From contig NZ_CP065592.1 in assembly GCF_016025255.1 (NCBI RefSeq), forward strand, positions 1,531,122 to 1,595,121: 64,000 nucleotides of DNA. Reading direction: 5' to 3'. The DNA is from Sphingosinicella flava. Its GTDB lineage: Bacteria > Pseudomonadota > Alphaproteobacteria > Sphingomonadales > Sphingomonadaceae. Position numbers and translations under genes: made by a program. Positions within the stretch are counted from its first letter, which is position 1. The number at the start of each line of letters is the position of its first letter. The notes under the pieces were generated by a model. That model did not search any database and had not been told where the DNA came from. It saw only the letters and a program-made list of their open reading frames with translations. Positions 26,622 through 35,936 of this stretch are shown in pieces.

Positions 26622-29459
26622 ATGACGGCCTCTTTGCCTTATCCGGCGCTCTACGCAACCCATGGCGGCATCTGGATCGCCGATCCTGAGGGCAGGGTGC
26701 GCGGCGTCGGGCGCGGCGAAGCGATCGCGCGCGCCGCCGAAACGCCGATGGTGATGCTGAACGCGCCGTTGGTGGGACAGCGGCTGGGCTATCCCGATTT
26801 GTCGGGGCTGGATTTGCTGGAGCTGTTCGCGTTCGTGCATCCGGCAAGATTCGTGGTGCCCACGCCGAAAGGGCTGGCGGGAGTTTTGAGATCCTCCCCG
26901 GTACGGGGAGGTGGCAGCGCGGTAGCGCTGACGGAGGGGCTGGCAAAGGGTTCGGGGCAGCCCCTCCACCAGCCTTCGGCTGGTCCCCCTCCCCATGCTG
27001 GGGAGGATTTTGACGGTGCATACGCCGCTGCATTTCTGCTCGAAGCGGCCGAAACACTCCTCTCCACCCTCGAAGACCCCGCCTGGCCCGAGCGCGAGGG
27101 CGCCTGGGCTTCGGCGCAATCGCTTTACCGGCTGCGCTGGCCGTGGGCGGCGGCGGTGGCGCAAAGATTGAAGCGGCCGGAGCGGGATGAGCGGTGGCTG
27201 TTTTCCAAGCTCCCGGAATGGGAGGAAGGCGGTGCCCGCGGACAGCCCCGGCCGGTGCGGGTGGCGCCGGAGGACGCGGTGGAACGGCTGGCGCGGCTGA
27301 CCGGGCAGGGCGCGGAAGCGCGGGAGGGGCAGAAGGATTATGCCGCCGCCGCCGCCGGAGCGTTCGGGCCGCGCGTGGCCGACGGCCTTCCCAACATGCT
27401 GCTCGCCGAGGCCGGGACGGGGATCGGCAAGACCCTGGGCTATCTCGCGCCCGCTTCGCTGTGGGCGGAGAAAGCGGACGGGGCGGTGTGGGTGTCGACC
27501 TATACCAAGGCGCTGCAGCGCCAGCTCGACAAGGAAGGATTGCGGCTTTTCCCCGATGCGATTGAGCGCAAGAAGAAGGTGGTCGTCCGCAAGGGGCGGG
27601 AAAATTATCTGTGCCTGCTGAACTTGGAAGACGCGCTGCAAGGCGGCTTTGCGGGCCGGGCGGCGATCCTGGCGCAACTCGTGGCGCGCTGGGCGGCCTA
27701 TACCAAAGACGGGGACATGGTGGGCGGCGACCTGCCGGGCTGGCTCCCCACCCTCTTCCGGCGGGCGGGATCGACGGCGCTGACCGACCGGCGCGGCGAA
27801 TGCGTCTATGCCGGCTGCCCGCATTACCGGAAATGCTTCATCGAGCGGGCGGCGCGGGCGAGCCAGGATGCGGATATCGTCATCGCCAACCATGCGCTCG
27901 TCATGGTCAACGCGGCGCGCGGGCGGGAGAGCGGCAATCCGCCCACCCGCCTGATCTTCGACGAGGGCCATCATCTGTTCGACGCGGCGGATTCGACGTT
28001 CGGCGTGGCGCTCAGCGGGCAGGAAGCGATCGAGATGCGGCGCTGGCTGATCGGGCCGGAGGGCAAGTCGCGCGGGCGGCGGCGCGGGCTGTCGGCGCGG
28101 CTGAGCGACGTTGCGTCCTATGACGAGCAGGGGGCGCTGGCGCTCGACGCGGCGGTGCAGGCGGCGGGTTTGCTGCCGGGCGACGGCTGGATCGGGCGGA
28201 TCGCGGAAGGAGTGCCGTTCGGGCCGCTGGAAAAGCTGCTGAGCGCAGTACGCGGCACCGTCTATGCGCGGGCCTCGGCGCAGGATGCGGGTTATGGGCT
28301 CGAGACCGAAATGGCCGAGCTCGACGGCGATATCGTCGCGGCGGCGCAGCCGGCCGCCGAGGCTCTGGAGGCCTTGATGCGGCCCTTGATGGCGCTCGCC
28401 AAACGGCTGGAGGCGGTGCTGGAGGACGCGCCGGACTGGCTCGACGCGCAGGCGCGGGCGCGGATCGAGGGGGCGATTGCGGGGCTGTCGTGGCGGACAG
28501 GGACGCTCAGCGCGTGGATCGCGCTCGTGTCGCGGCTTGGCGGTCCGGCCGATCCCGATTTCGTCGACTGGCTCGGCGTCGAGCGGGCGGAGGGGCGCGA
28601 ATATGATATCGGGCTGCACCGGCGCTGGCTCGACCCGACGCGGCCGCTCGCCGAGACGGTGCTGAAGCCCGCGCATGGCGTGATCGTTACGTCCGCGACC
28701 CTGCGCGGGAGCGAGGATTGGGGCGCGGCGGAGGCGCGGACCGGGGCCTGGCACCTCGATCGCCCGCCGCTCCACTTCGAAGCGCCGAGCCCGTTCGATT
28801 ATGGCGCGAACAGCGAAGTGCTGATCGTCACCGACCTGAAGCGCGGCGATATTCCGCAGCTTGCCGGGGCCTATGCGCGGCTGATCGAGGCGGCGGAGGG
28901 CGGGACGCTGGGGCTGTTCACCGCCATCCAGCGGCTGAAGGCGGTCCATGCGCGGATCGCGGACCGGCTGGCGCGGGCCGGGCTGCCGCTCTACGCCCAG
29001 CATGTCGATCCGATGGACACCGGCACCCTGGTCGACATCTTCCGCGACGATCCGCGCGCGTCCCTCATCGGCACCGACGCCTTGCGCGACGGGGTCGACG
29101 TGCCGGGCCATTCGCTGCGGCTCGTGGTGATGGAGGGCGTGCCGTGGCCGCGCCCGACCGTGCTCCACGCGGCGCGGCGGGCGGCGGGCGGGGGCAGCGC
29201 CTATGACGACCGCGTCGTGCGGGCGCGCATGGCGCAGGCGTTCGGACGGCTGATCCGGCGGGCGGAGGACAGGGGGCTGTTCGTCCTTCTGTCGGCGGCG
29301 GCGCCGTCGCGGCTGATGACCGCCTTTCCGCCCGGCGTCGCGATCAGCCGGGTGACGTTCGACGAGGCGGTGGCGCGGGTGCGGGCGCGCCTTTCCAGCG
29401 CCGCCTTTTTGGTGCAAGAAAGCGATCCGGACGTTACGGCATCCGAAAGGGCGGAATGA
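26622..29459 (+). CDS. DinG/XPD-type ATP-dependent DNA helicase
   Basis: 945 residues. Walker A EAGTGIGKT (about residue 264), four candidate Fe-S cysteines around CVYAGCPHYRKC (about 393-405), Walker B DEGHH (about 446), and C-terminal motifs VTSATLRG and GVDVPGHSLRLVVM. It belongs to the superfamily 2 Fe-S helicases that unwind DNA 5' to 3' in repair. GGAG sits 3-4 nt before ATG 26622, and ATG 26613 is also in frame. Residues about 88-130 come from an in-frame palindromic repeat (26886-27012), outside the helicase motifs. The stop overlaps the following sixA start. Confidence 0.9.
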   Translation: MTASLPYPALYATHGGIWIADPEGRVRGVGRGEAIARAAETPMVMLNAPLVGQRLGYPDLSGLDLLELFAFVHPARFVVPTPKGLAGVLRSSPVRGGGSAVALTEGLAKGSGQPLHQPSAGPPPHAGEDFDGAYAAAFLLEAAETLLSTLEDPAWPEREGAWASAQSLYRLRWPWAAAVAQRLKRPERDERWLFSKLPEWEEGGARGQPRPVRVAPEDAVERLARLTGQGAEAREGQKDYAAAAAGAFGPRVADGLPNMLLAEAGTGIGKTLGYLAPASLWAEKADGAVWVSTYTKALQRQLDKEGLRLFPDAIERKKKVVVRKGRENYLCLLNLEDALQGGFAGRAAILAQLVARWAAYTKDGDMVGGDLPGWLPTLFRRAGSTALTDRRGECVYAGCPHYRKCFIERAARASQDADIVIANHALVMVNAARGRESGNPPTRLIFDEGHHLFDAADSTFGVALSGQEAIEMRRWLIGPEGKSRGRRRGLSARLSDVASYDEQGALALDAAVQAAGLLPGDGWIGRIAEGVPFGPLEKLLSAVRGTVYARASAQDAGYGLETEMAELDGDIVAAAQPAAEALEALMRPLMALAKRLEAVLEDAPDWLDAQARARIEGAIAGLSWRTGTLSAWIALVSRLGGPADPDFVDWLGVERAEGREYDIGLHRRWLDPTRPLAETVLKPAHGVIVTSATLRGSEDWGAAEARTGAWHLDRPPLHFEAPSPFDYGANSEVLIVTDLKRGDIPQLAGAYARLIEAAEGGTLGLFTAIQRLKAVHARIADRLARAGLPLYAQHVDPMDTGTLVDIFRDDPRASLIGTDALRDGVDVPGHSLRLVVMEGVPWPRPTVLHAARRAAGGGSAYDDRVVRARMAQAFGRLIRRAEDRGLFVLLSAAAPSRLMTAFPPGVAISRVTFDEAVARVRARLSSAAFLVQESDPDVTASERAE
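26886..27012 (+). repeat. Palindromic repeat inserted in frame within the helicase gene
   Basis: The ends are inverted (ATCCTCCCC at 26891 with GGGGAGGAT at 27000-27008) and the inside contains further stems (CCTCCCCGGTACGGGGAGG; CCAGCCTTCGGCTGG). It reads through as about 42 residues (SPVRGGGSAVALTEGLAKGS, then GQPLHQPSAGPPPHAGEDF) without a stop or frameshift. It looks like an intergenic palindromic element that landed inside a coding region. Confidence 0.75.
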
Positions 29460-29995
29460 AAATCCTGACTTTGCTGCGCCACGCCAAGTCCACCTGGGAC
29501 GATCCGGTAGCGCGGGATTTCGACCGGCCCTTGAACCGGCGCGGGCGGCGGGCGGCGCAGACGGTGGGCCGCGCGATGCGGGCCGAGAAATTGATCTTCG
29601 ACGCGGTGCGCGCATCGCCCGCCCTGCGCGTCGTCGAGACCCTGGCCGATATCGAAACCGGTTATGGCCGCGCCTTGTCGCCCGATTACGACCAGCGCCT
29701 CTATCTCGCCGCGGCGGAGACGTTGCTGGATATCGTGCGGGAGACGGATGACGGCGTCGAGCGGCTGATGATCGTCGGCCACAATCCGGGCCTCGAGCGG
29801 CTGGCGCTGATGCTGGCCGGGCCGGGTGCGCTGCGCGAGGAAGCGGCGGTCAAATATCCGACCGCGACGATTGCCGAAATCCGGTTCGACGTGGCGCATT
29901 GGGCCGATGTGGCGGAAGGCGAAGGCACCATCGCCCGTTTCATCCGGCCGCGCGATCTGGATCCCGAGCTGGGGCCGGACGAGGACAGTTATTGA
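29456..29995 (+). CDS. SixA-type histidine phosphatase
   Basis: 179 residues of the phosphoglycerate-mutase-like superfamily: the RHAKS catalytic block (LLRHAKSTWDD, with the phosphorylated His), VRASPALRVVET, and the second His in IVGHNPGLERLA. SixA enzymes remove phosphate from phosphohistidine on signalling proteins. The start overlaps the helicase stop by 4 bp (ATGA), so they are translationally coupled. Substrate unknown. Confidence 0.85.
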   Translation: MKILTLLRHAKSTWDDPVARDFDRPLNRRGRRAAQTVGRAMRAEKLIFDAVRASPALRVVETLADIETGYGRALSPDYDQRLYLAAAETLLDIVRETDDGVERLMIVGHNPGLERLALMLAGPGALREEAAVKYPTATIAEIRFDVAHWADVAEGEGTIARFIRPRDLDPELGPDEDSY

Positions 29996-30011
29996 CCGTG
30001 TTAGGCGCCCC

Positions 30012-30743
30012 TTAGTCCCGTTCCAGCCACCAGCGCTGGACCCAGCCTTTTTCGTCGCTGACCGGACGGCCCGACGCGTCGCGCGCGGGCGCGAAGCGGT
30101 AGCGTTGCTGGATGAGGCGGCAGGTGGTGGAATCGAGGGCGTCGCTGCCGCTGGAGCGAACGACGGAGCAGCGGCCGACGCGGCCATCGGGCTCGACGGT
30201 GAAGCGGACGAGCACTTCGCCTTCCACCCCGGCCCGCTTCGCCGCGCGCGGATAATCGGCATTGACGATCCGGCCCGCAATCTGCCGTGCCCGCGCCGCC
30301 GCGCCGCCGCCGCCCGTGCCGCTTCCCGCCCCGCCGCTCCCGGTGCCCGTGCCGGTCCCGCCCGCGCCGGTGCCGGGGCCCGGGACGTCGGAGGCGCCCT
30401 GCGAGACCGAGGCGCCGATGCCGGGCACCGGCGCGGCGACGACGGGCGGCGGTGGATCGAGCCGCACCCGCGGCTTGGGCGCCACGATGGGAGACGCCTC
30501 AGCCTTCAACCCGGGCGGGGCGGCGCGGCCTTCGGGTTCCGGCATCCGGCGGCTTTCGGGCTGGACCGTTTCGACGACCGGCGGCGGAACCGGCAAGCTG
30601 ATGTCGAACAGCTTCAGCGGAGGATCGAGCGCGGGCGCGGCATGCCGGTCGAGCCCGGCGATGAAGGCATAAGCGAGCAATGCGTGGACGGCGCCGGCGA
30701 CGAGCGCCGATTTGACCCTGTCCTGCGTCGCGGTCTCGATCAT
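30012..30743 (-). CDS. tonB: TonB-family energy transducer
   Basis: 243 residues: one N-terminal transmembrane helix (VKSALVAGAVHALLAYAFIA), a long Pro/Gly-rich periplasm-spanning linker with GTGTGTGSGGAG repeats, and a C-terminal TonB domain (YPRAAKRAGVEGEVLVRFTV, CSVVRSSGSDALDSTTCRLI). TonB transfers proton-motive force to outer-membrane receptors. No exbB, exbD or receptor gene is adjacent. It converges on sixA across a 16-bp gap, with no terminator hairpin seen. Confidence 0.85.
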   Translation of the reverse strand: MIETATQDRVKSALVAGAVHALLAYAFIAGLDRHAAPALDPPLKLFDISLPVPPPVVETVQPESRRMPEPEGRAAPPGLKAEASPIVAPKPRVRLDPPPPVVAAPVPGIGASVSQGASDVPGPGTGAGGTGTGTGSGGAGSGTGGGGAAARARQIAGRIVNADYPRAAKRAGVEGEVLVRFTVEPDGRVGRCSVVRSSGSDALDSTTCRLIQQRYRFAPARDASGRPVSDEKGWVQRWWLERD

Positions 30744-30819
30744 CGCGGAAAGCCTAGCCGGTCGAGAATGATAGGATCCTGAACGATTCAGCGCGCGGGG
30801 CGATCCAGCCGGGCGCCGG

Positions 30820-31203
30820 TCAGCCTTCGTCGAGCGCGTCCTGAAGCAGCGCGCGGAGGGCGGCGAGCGCCTCGACCGGCATGGCGGGCGGCGCGGATGG
30901 GGCGGCCGCTATGGATGGAGCGGGCGCGGATTGAACAGGCTGGGCGGAGGGCCCCGCCCCCTTCCCCGCCAGCATCTGCTGGACGCCGCGGATCGTATAG
31001 CCTTCCTGGTCCAGAAGCTGGTGGATGCGGCGGGCGAGCGCGACATCGTCGGGCCGGTAATAACGGCGGTTGCCCGCGCGCTGCAGCGGCTTCAATTGCG
31101 GGAAACGCGTTTCCCAATAACGCAGGATATGCTGCGGGACTCCAAGCTCGGCGGCGACTTCGCTGATCGTGCGGAACGCGCCCTCGCTCTTGGAATCCGC
31201 CAT
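30820..31203 (-). CDS. MerR-family transcriptional regulator
   Basis: 127 residues. The MerR helix-turn-helix is at the N-terminus ([20 protein letters not shown], then [20 protein letters not shown]). A short coiled-coil and a Pro/Ala-rich tail of about 45 residues follow, without an obvious effector domain or Cys ligands. It follows ihfA by 8 bp. This gene regularly closes the rpmF-plsX-fabH-ihfA cluster in sphingomonads. Target genes unknown. Confidence 0.85.
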   Translation of the reverse strand: MADSKSEGAFRTISEVAAELGVPQHILRYWETRFPQLKPLQRAGNRRYYRPDDVALARRIHQLLDQEGYTIRGVQQMLAGKGAGPSAQPVQSAPAPSIAAAPSAPPAMPVEALAALRALLQDALDEG

Positions 31204-31211
31204 TCCGTCTC

Positions 31212-31517
31212 TTAGCCGCCGCTGACGATACGCTCCCGCATCAGCTGGCTGGCGCGGAAGGTGAGGACGCGGCGCGGCGCGATCGGCACTTCGACGCCCG
31301 TCTTGGGATTGCGGCCGATGCGTTCGCCCTTGTCGCGCAGGATGAAGCTGCCGAAGCCGGAAATCTTCACATTCTCGCCATCGGCGAGCGCCGCGCACAT
31401 ATGGTGCAGGATGCGTTCGACGACATTCGCGGATTCGGCGCGCGACAGGCCGATTTCGTCATGAACGACGTCGGCGAGATCCGCGCGCGTCAGCGTGCCG
31501 GCCTTTGGCTCCCTCAT
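31212..31517 (-). CDS. ihfA: Integration host factor subunit alpha
   Basis: 101 residues from ATG 31517 (AGGA 5 nt upstream); an in-frame ATG at 31535 would add 6 residues. The HU/IHF fold is clear: [20 protein letters not shown], then [20 protein letters not shown] and [20 protein letters not shown], with the Pro in the beta-arm that kinks DNA. It binds as a heterodimer with IHF-beta (not in this window), bending DNA in replication, recombination and transcription. Between fabH and merR. Confidence 0.9.
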   Translation of the reverse strand: MREPKAGTLTRADLADVVHDEIGLSRAESANVVERILHHMCAALADGENVKISGFGSFILRDKGERIGRNPKTGVEVPIAPRRVLTFRASQLMRERIVSGG

Positions 31518-31621
31518 TATTCCTGCGTCCGCCATGACAAAAAACCTTTCCCCCAAAAAATTCCCCGCCGGGACATTAAGCGCAGCGACGCAACAGTCAA
31601 TCCGCACTTTGTCGTTTCATT

Positions 31622-32581
31622 TCAGTAACGAGCGATCGCGGCACCCCAGGTAAAGCCGCCGCCCATCGCCTCCATCACGATGAGGTCGCCCTTTTTGATT
31701 CGTCCGTCCCGCACCGCCGTGTCGAGCGCGAGCGGCACCGAGGCGGCCGACGTGTTGGCATGCCGGTCGACCGTGACCACCACTTTTTCAGGCGCGAGGC
31801 CGAGCTTCTTGGCGGTCGCATCGAGAATGCGCTTGTTGGCCTGATGCGGGACGACCCAGTCGACCTCGTCCGGCGCGTGCCCGGCGGCGGCGAGCACTTC
31901 GTTCAGGACATCGGCGAGGTTCACGACCGCGTGGCGGAACACTTCCTTGCCCTTCATGCGGAGCTTGCCGACCGTGCCAGTCGTCGACACGCCGCCATCG
32001 ACATAGAGAAGCTCGTTGTGGCGGCCGTCGGCATGGAGGCGGGTGGCGAGGATGCCGCGATCCTGCGTTTCTTCCGCCTTCAGGACCAAAGCGCCCGCGC
32101 CGTCGCCGAAGAGGACGCAGGTGGCGCGATCCTCCCAATCGAGGATGCGGCTGAAGGTTTCCGCGCCGATGACGAGCGCATAATCGGCCATGCCGCCCTT
32201 CACCATATTGTCGGCGACGGAGAGGGCGTAGAGAAAGCCGGTGCAGACGGCGGCGACGTCGAAGGCGATGCAGTCGTCGATGCCGAGCGCGGTCTGGACC
32301 TTCGTGGCGCTGGCCGGAAAGGTCTGGTCGGGGGTGGCGGTGGCGAGCACGATGAGGCCGATCTTGTCCGCGGGCACGCCCGCCGCTTCGAGCGCTTTCC
32401 TTGCCGCTTCGGTGGCGAGGGTCGCGGTCGTCTCGCCGTCGGCGGCGATGTGGCGCTGCTCGATGCCGGTGCGCTCGACGATCCATTCGTGGCTGGTGTC
32501 GACGCGCTGCGCAAGATCGGCATTGGTGACGCAGCGCGCGGGCAAGGCGGAACCGGTGCCGATAATCGTCGAACGCCTCAT
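31622..32581 (-). CDS. fabH: 3-oxoacyl-ACP synthase III (FabH)
   Basis: 319 residues. The catalytic triad can be read: Cys in [11 protein letters not shown], His in VPHQANKRI and Asn in [13 protein letters not shown]. FabH condenses an acyl-CoA starter (usually acetyl-CoA) with malonyl-ACP to begin fatty-acid synthesis. Its start overlaps the plsX stop by 4 bp. A 104-bp gap separates it from ihfA. Confidence 0.95.
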   Translation of the reverse strand: MRRSTIIGTGSALPARCVTNADLAQRVDTSHEWIVERTGIEQRHIAADGETTATLATEAARKALEAAGVPADKIGLIVLATATPDQTFPASATKVQTALGIDDCIAFDVAAVCTGFLYALSVADNMVKGGMADYALVIGAETFSRILDWEDRATCVLFGDGAGALVLKAEETQDRGILATRLHADGRHNELLYVDGGVSTTGTVGKLRMKGKEVFRHAVVNLADVLNEVLAAAGHAPDEVDWVVPHQANKRILDATAKKLGLAPEKVVVTVDRHANTSAASVPLALDTAVRDGRIKKGDLIVMEAMGGGFTWGAAIARY

Positions 32582-33627
32582 TTCGCGCCGCTCCCCCTAA
32601 TATGATCGGAGGGAAAGCGGTCCAGATCGTCCATGATCTTGCGAGTCAGCTCTTCGCGCACCATGCGCGCCGCGACGCGGATCGCATTGGCGACGCCCTT
32701 GGCGGTGGCATTGCCGTGGCTCTTCACGACCAGGCCGTTCAAACCGAGGAAGACCGCGCCGTTGTGATTGTTCGGATCGAGATGATGCTTCAAGAGCTCG
32801 GTCGCCGGGCGCGAGATGAGGAAGCCGATCTTCGAGCGGACGGAGCTGGTGAAGGCGCGCTTCAGGAGGTCGGTGACGAAGCGGGCCGTGCCTTCGGCGG
32901 TCTTCAGGGCGATGTTGCCGGAAAAGCCGTCGGTGACGACCACGTCGACATCGCCCCGGGCGATCTTGTCGCCTTCGACGAAGCCGTCGAATTGCATGGG
33001 AAGGGCGGTGGCGGCGCGGAGAGCCGTGGCGGCGTCCTTCAGCTCATCCGTGCCCTTCAGCTCTTCCGTGCCGATGTTGAGGAGCTGCACGCGCGGCCGT
33101 TCCAGCTCCAGGATGACGCGGGCATAGGCCGCGCCCATCACCGCGAACTGGATGAGGTTGCGGGTGTCGGCCTCCGTATTGGCGCCGAGATCGAGCATGA
33201 CGATGTCGTTGTCGCCAAGCGTCGGGAGCAAGGCGGCGAGCGCCGGGCGGTCGATGCCGGGGAGGGTGCGCAAGGCGAGCTTCGCCATCGCCATCAGCGC
33301 GCCGGTATTGCCCCCCGACACGGCGGCGTCGGCACGGCCGTCCTTCACGGCGGCGACCGCCTGGCCCATGGAAGTGGTCTTGGCGCGGCGGATCGCCTGG
33401 CTCGGCTTCTCGGTGCCGGCGATCACATCGTCGCAATGGACGACTTCGCAAACCGACGCGAGCTCAGGGTGCGCGGCGAGCTCGGCGCGAATCGCGCCTT
33501 CATCGCCGAACAGCAGGAAGCGCAGATCGTCGCGGCGCTGAAAGGCGAGAGCCGCGCCCGCCACCAGAACCGCCGGCCCGACATCGCCACCCATCGCATC
33601 GAGGGCGATTCGCGGCGAACTGCCCAT
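32578..33627 (-). CDS. plsX: Phosphate acyltransferase PlsX
   Basis: 349 residues. The motif [12 protein letters not shown] at the N-terminus and [35 protein letters not shown] and [17 protein letters not shown] are PlsX hallmarks. It makes acyl-phosphate from acyl-ACP for glycerophospholipid synthesis. It lies 17 bp after rpmF and overlaps fabH, the standard fatty-acid/phospholipid cluster. Confidence 0.96.
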   Translation of the reverse strand: MGSSPRIALDAMGGDVGPAVLVAGAALAFQRRDDLRFLLFGDEGAIRAELAAHPELASVCEVVHCDDVIAGTEKPSQAIRRAKTTSMGQAVAAVKDGRADAAVSGGNTGALMAMAKLALRTLPGIDRPALAALLPTLGDNDIVMLDLGANTEADTRNLIQFAVMGAAYARVILELERPRVQLLNIGTEELKGTDELKDAATALRAATALPMQFDGFVEGDKIARGDVDVVVTDGFSGNIALKTAEGTARFVTDLLKRAFTSSVRSKIGFLISRPATELLKHHLDPNNHNGAVFLGLNGLVVKSHGNATAKGVANAIRVAARMVREELTRKIMDDLDRFPSDHIRGSGAK

Positions 33628-33644
33628 GCGGTTAATCCCTGCCC

Positions 33645-33824
33645 TTAGGCTTCGACAGGAAGGACTTCGCGTCCGTTATAATGGCCGCAGGCCGTGCACA
33701 GATTGTGCGGACGGTAAAGCTCGCCGCAATTCGGGCATTCCTGGAACGCTTCGACGCGCAGCGCGTCGTGGCTGCGGCGCATGTTGCGCTTCGAAGGCGA
33801 AGTTTTTCTCTTAGGGACGGCCAT
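33645..33824 (-). CDS. rpmF: Ribosomal protein bL32
   Basis: 59 residues: [20 protein letters not shown], then a four-Cys zinc site [18 protein letters not shown] zinc-binding (C+) form of bL32, part of the 50S subunit. First gene of the rpmF-plsX-fabH operon, a widespread arrangement linking ribosome and lipid synthesis. Confidence 0.97.
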   Translation of the reverse strand: MAVPKRKTSPSKRNMRRSHDALRVEAFQECPNCGELYRPHNLCTACGHYNGREVLPVEA

Positions 33825-34017
33825 GCTGGCACCTGTTCGTTTCTGATTCGTGTTGATGCGGGCGAAGCGGGAGGCCAATGGTCACGGCCTGTTCGGGCCA
33901 CGGCCTGGCGGCCCTCTGCTCGCTCTTGAGCGTTGCGGCCTATACCGATTTTCCCCGCTGTTGCAAGCGCCGCCTCTTCGTGCGAGCAGACGGCGGTACC
34001 ATGGGGGAACCAGCATC

Positions 34018-34485
34018 ATGATCCTGCCGATCACACTCACTATCGCGGGCGCCGCGGCCCTCCTCAATTTCTGGCTGTCGTGGCGCGTCGGCCAGATGCG
34101 GCGGCACCACAAGGTGCTGATCGGCGACGGCGGCGCCCAGGCGCTCACCGCCCGCATGCGCGCGCAGGCCAATTTCGTCGAATATGCGCCTTTCTACCTC
34201 ATCCTCCTCGGCCTCGTGGAAATGGGCGCGGGATCGGCGACCTGGCTCTGGATCGTCTCCATTCTCTTCATCCTCGGCCGCATCCTCCACGCCTTCGGCA
34301 TGGACAAAGGCACGCTCAACCGGCTGCGCATCGGGGGCATGATCCTCACCATGCTGCCGCTCCTCGCGCTCGCCATCTACGCCATCACCCTGGCTTATGC
34401 GCAGCCTGTGGGCGGCGAAATGCGGCTGGTGCCGAGTGGCGATCAGGCCCTGCCGTCGAGCGCGGGCGGCACGAAGCTCAACTGA
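34018..34485 (+). CDS. MAPEG-family membrane protein
   Basis: 155 residues with four hydrophobic helices. The family pattern is seen in MRAQANFVEYAPFYLILLGL, and GRILHAFGM is the family's GRxxHxxG block. MAPEG proteins include glutathione-dependent transferases; bacterial members are mostly uncharacterised. Start ATG 34018. The last 43 bp overlap, tail to tail, the convergent CDF transporter gene. The C-terminal run after helix 4 is hydrophilic and poorly conserved. Confidence 0.8.
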   Translation: MILPITLTIAGAAALLNFWLSWRVGQMRRHHKVLIGDGGAQALTARMRAQANFVEYAPFYLILLGLVEMGAGSATWLWIVSILFILGRILHAFGMDKGTLNRLRIGGMILTMLPLLALAIYAITLAYAQPVGGEMRLVPSGDQALPSSAGGTKLN

Positions 34486-35366
34486 GCGAGGCGCCAGCCG
34501 CGCTCCGGCTCGGCGGGCCAGGCGCCCTTCAGGTCGAGCGGCGCGTCCGCCGCCGCGCAGACCACTTGCGCATGGATGAAGCGGCCGGTTTCGCGCAGGC
34601 GGATATCCGCATCCGGATAATGGCGCCTCAGCAAGCCGATCAGCGCCTGCGCATCTTCCGCCAGCTCATCGCTGTCGAGCGCGCGCGGGGCGCCGTCGGC
34701 GAGTTCGGCGGTGGCGATGCGGAGCGCGTTCACGCCGTCGCGCAGGATGCTCAACGCGATGAGCATCGCCGCCGCCGCGTCCGCCCACCACAGGCCCAGC
34801 CCCAGGCCGACCACGCCGCCGACGCCCGCGACCCCCGTCATCCAATCCGCCTTCTGCATCAGCGAATCGGTATGCAGCACCTTGTCCTGCAAGCGCCGGG
34901 CGACGGGCAGCTTCATGTGGCCGAGGATGACCGGCGGCACGACCGAATAGAGGAGCGCCGCGACCATCAGCCAGCCCGACCAGAAGGTCGCGCCGAACAG
35001 CGTGACCGGCGGGATGGTCGCATGTTCCGCCTTGAGCAGGGTCATCCCCGATTCGAAGAGGAGCATGGCGCCGACCGCGGCGAGGGCGACGGCGGAAATG
35101 AGGAAGGCGATGCTGTTGGCGCGCTGAAAACCGAAGGGGAAGAGCCGGGTCGGCGGGCGATGTTCGATCCGGACCGCGACCAGGAAGACGATGGCGGGGA
35201 CCATGCTCAGCATGTCCTCGATCCAGGCGGTGCGCATCGCCTGGCTCGCCCCGGCGGTGAGGCCCATGACGGCGACGATCGAGGCGAGCCAGGCGAGCGT
35301 CCACCATTCGAGGCGGATGGCGCGGCGCAGGTCGGGCTCGATTTCCGGCGGAATGCGCAGGCTCAT
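34443..35366 (-). CDS. Cation diffusion facilitator (CDF) family transporter
   Basis: 307 residues, six predicted helices. The typical H-x-x-x-D pair appears in HTDSLMQKADW and a later Asp-rich helix (WWADAAAAMLIALS), the usual metal site of CDF zinc/manganese/iron exporters, followed by a cytoplasmic domain with a ferredoxin-like pattern (LRRHYPDADIRLRETGRFIH). The first metal pair on helix 2 is not a standard D-x-x-x-D, so the ion is uncertain. It overlaps the preceding lipoprotein gene by 4 bp. Confidence 0.85.
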   Translation of the reverse strand: MSLRIPPEIEPDLRRAIRLEWWTLAWLASIVAVMGLTAGASQAMRTAWIEDMLSMVPAIVFLVAVRIEHRPPTRLFPFGFQRANSIAFLISAVALAAVGAMLLFESGMTLLKAEHATIPPVTLFGATFWSGWLMVAALLYSVVPPVILGHMKLPVARRLQDKVLHTDSLMQKADWMTGVAGVGGVVGLGLGLWWADAAAAMLIALSILRDGVNALRIATAELADGAPRALDSDELAEDAQALIGLLRRHYPDADIRLRETGRFIHAQVVCAAADAPLDLKGAWPAEPERGWRLAQLSFVPPALDGRA

Positions 35367-35803
35367 GAAGCGGCCCCGCGCATCGCCTTCGCCTCGTGGT
35401 GGAGGAGAGCGATCCAGGCATTTTCGCCATTGCGGGCGGCGGGCACCAGCAGGACGTTGCCATAGGGCGTCCCCCGTTCGGCAAGCGCAGGAAGGAAGCT
35501 GACGTGGAGGCCCCAGGGCGAGCCCGCGCCGAATTCGCCGACGACGAGGTCGAGATCACCGGCGTCGAGGCGGGCGAGGAGATGTTCGGCGCTGCCGCCT
35601 TCGACCTGCGCCCGCGCGCCCGTGCGGCCCGCCACGCGCCGGATATAATGGCGGGCGCCGGACGGATCGGCGAGCCCGGCGACGATCCCGGCGCGCAACA
35701 GATGGGCTTCCCGCACCCGGTCCAGCGTTCCGTCCGGATCGCGCGGCAGGGAATCGCAGCCGGCGAGCAGGAGGAAAGCGACAAGGGCCGATACGCGAAT
35801 CAT
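35363..35803 (-). CDS. Lipoprotein resembling part of a periplasmic binding protein
   Basis: 146 residues, lipobox LLAGC in MIRVSALVAFLLLAGCDS. The mature part has LRAGIVAGLADPSGARHYIR and LLARLDAGDLDLVVGEFG, the two motifs typical of family 3 solute-binding proteins, but only about half of the usual 240 residues. It is in the same operon as the CDF transporter (4-bp overlap). It could be a substrate sensor or a reduced binding protein. No ABC permease is adjacent. Confidence 0.65.
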   Translation of the reverse strand: MIRVSALVAFLLLAGCDSLPRDPDGTLDRVREAHLLRAGIVAGLADPSGARHYIRRVAGRTGARAQVEGGSAEHLLARLDAGDLDLVVGEFGAGSPWGLHVSFLPALAERGTPYGNVLLVPAARNGENAWIALLHHEAKAMRGAAS

Positions 35804-35936
35804 TCCGGTGCCCAAACGCTCGCCGGGACGGGCGCGTTCCGGATGCGGCTTGCGCCGTCCGCCCGGTTGTTGCACCTCTCCCACCCTATCTTGATTCCGC
35901 GCCGGGCGCGGACGGTTCCATGGGGGGTCTCTCAAA

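Noticed and set aside
26526-29615. 1029-codon open frame on the minus strand, antisense to the helicase
   Set aside because: Arg/Pro-rich with no motifs, while the plus strand has all helicase motifs. High-GC shadow frame.
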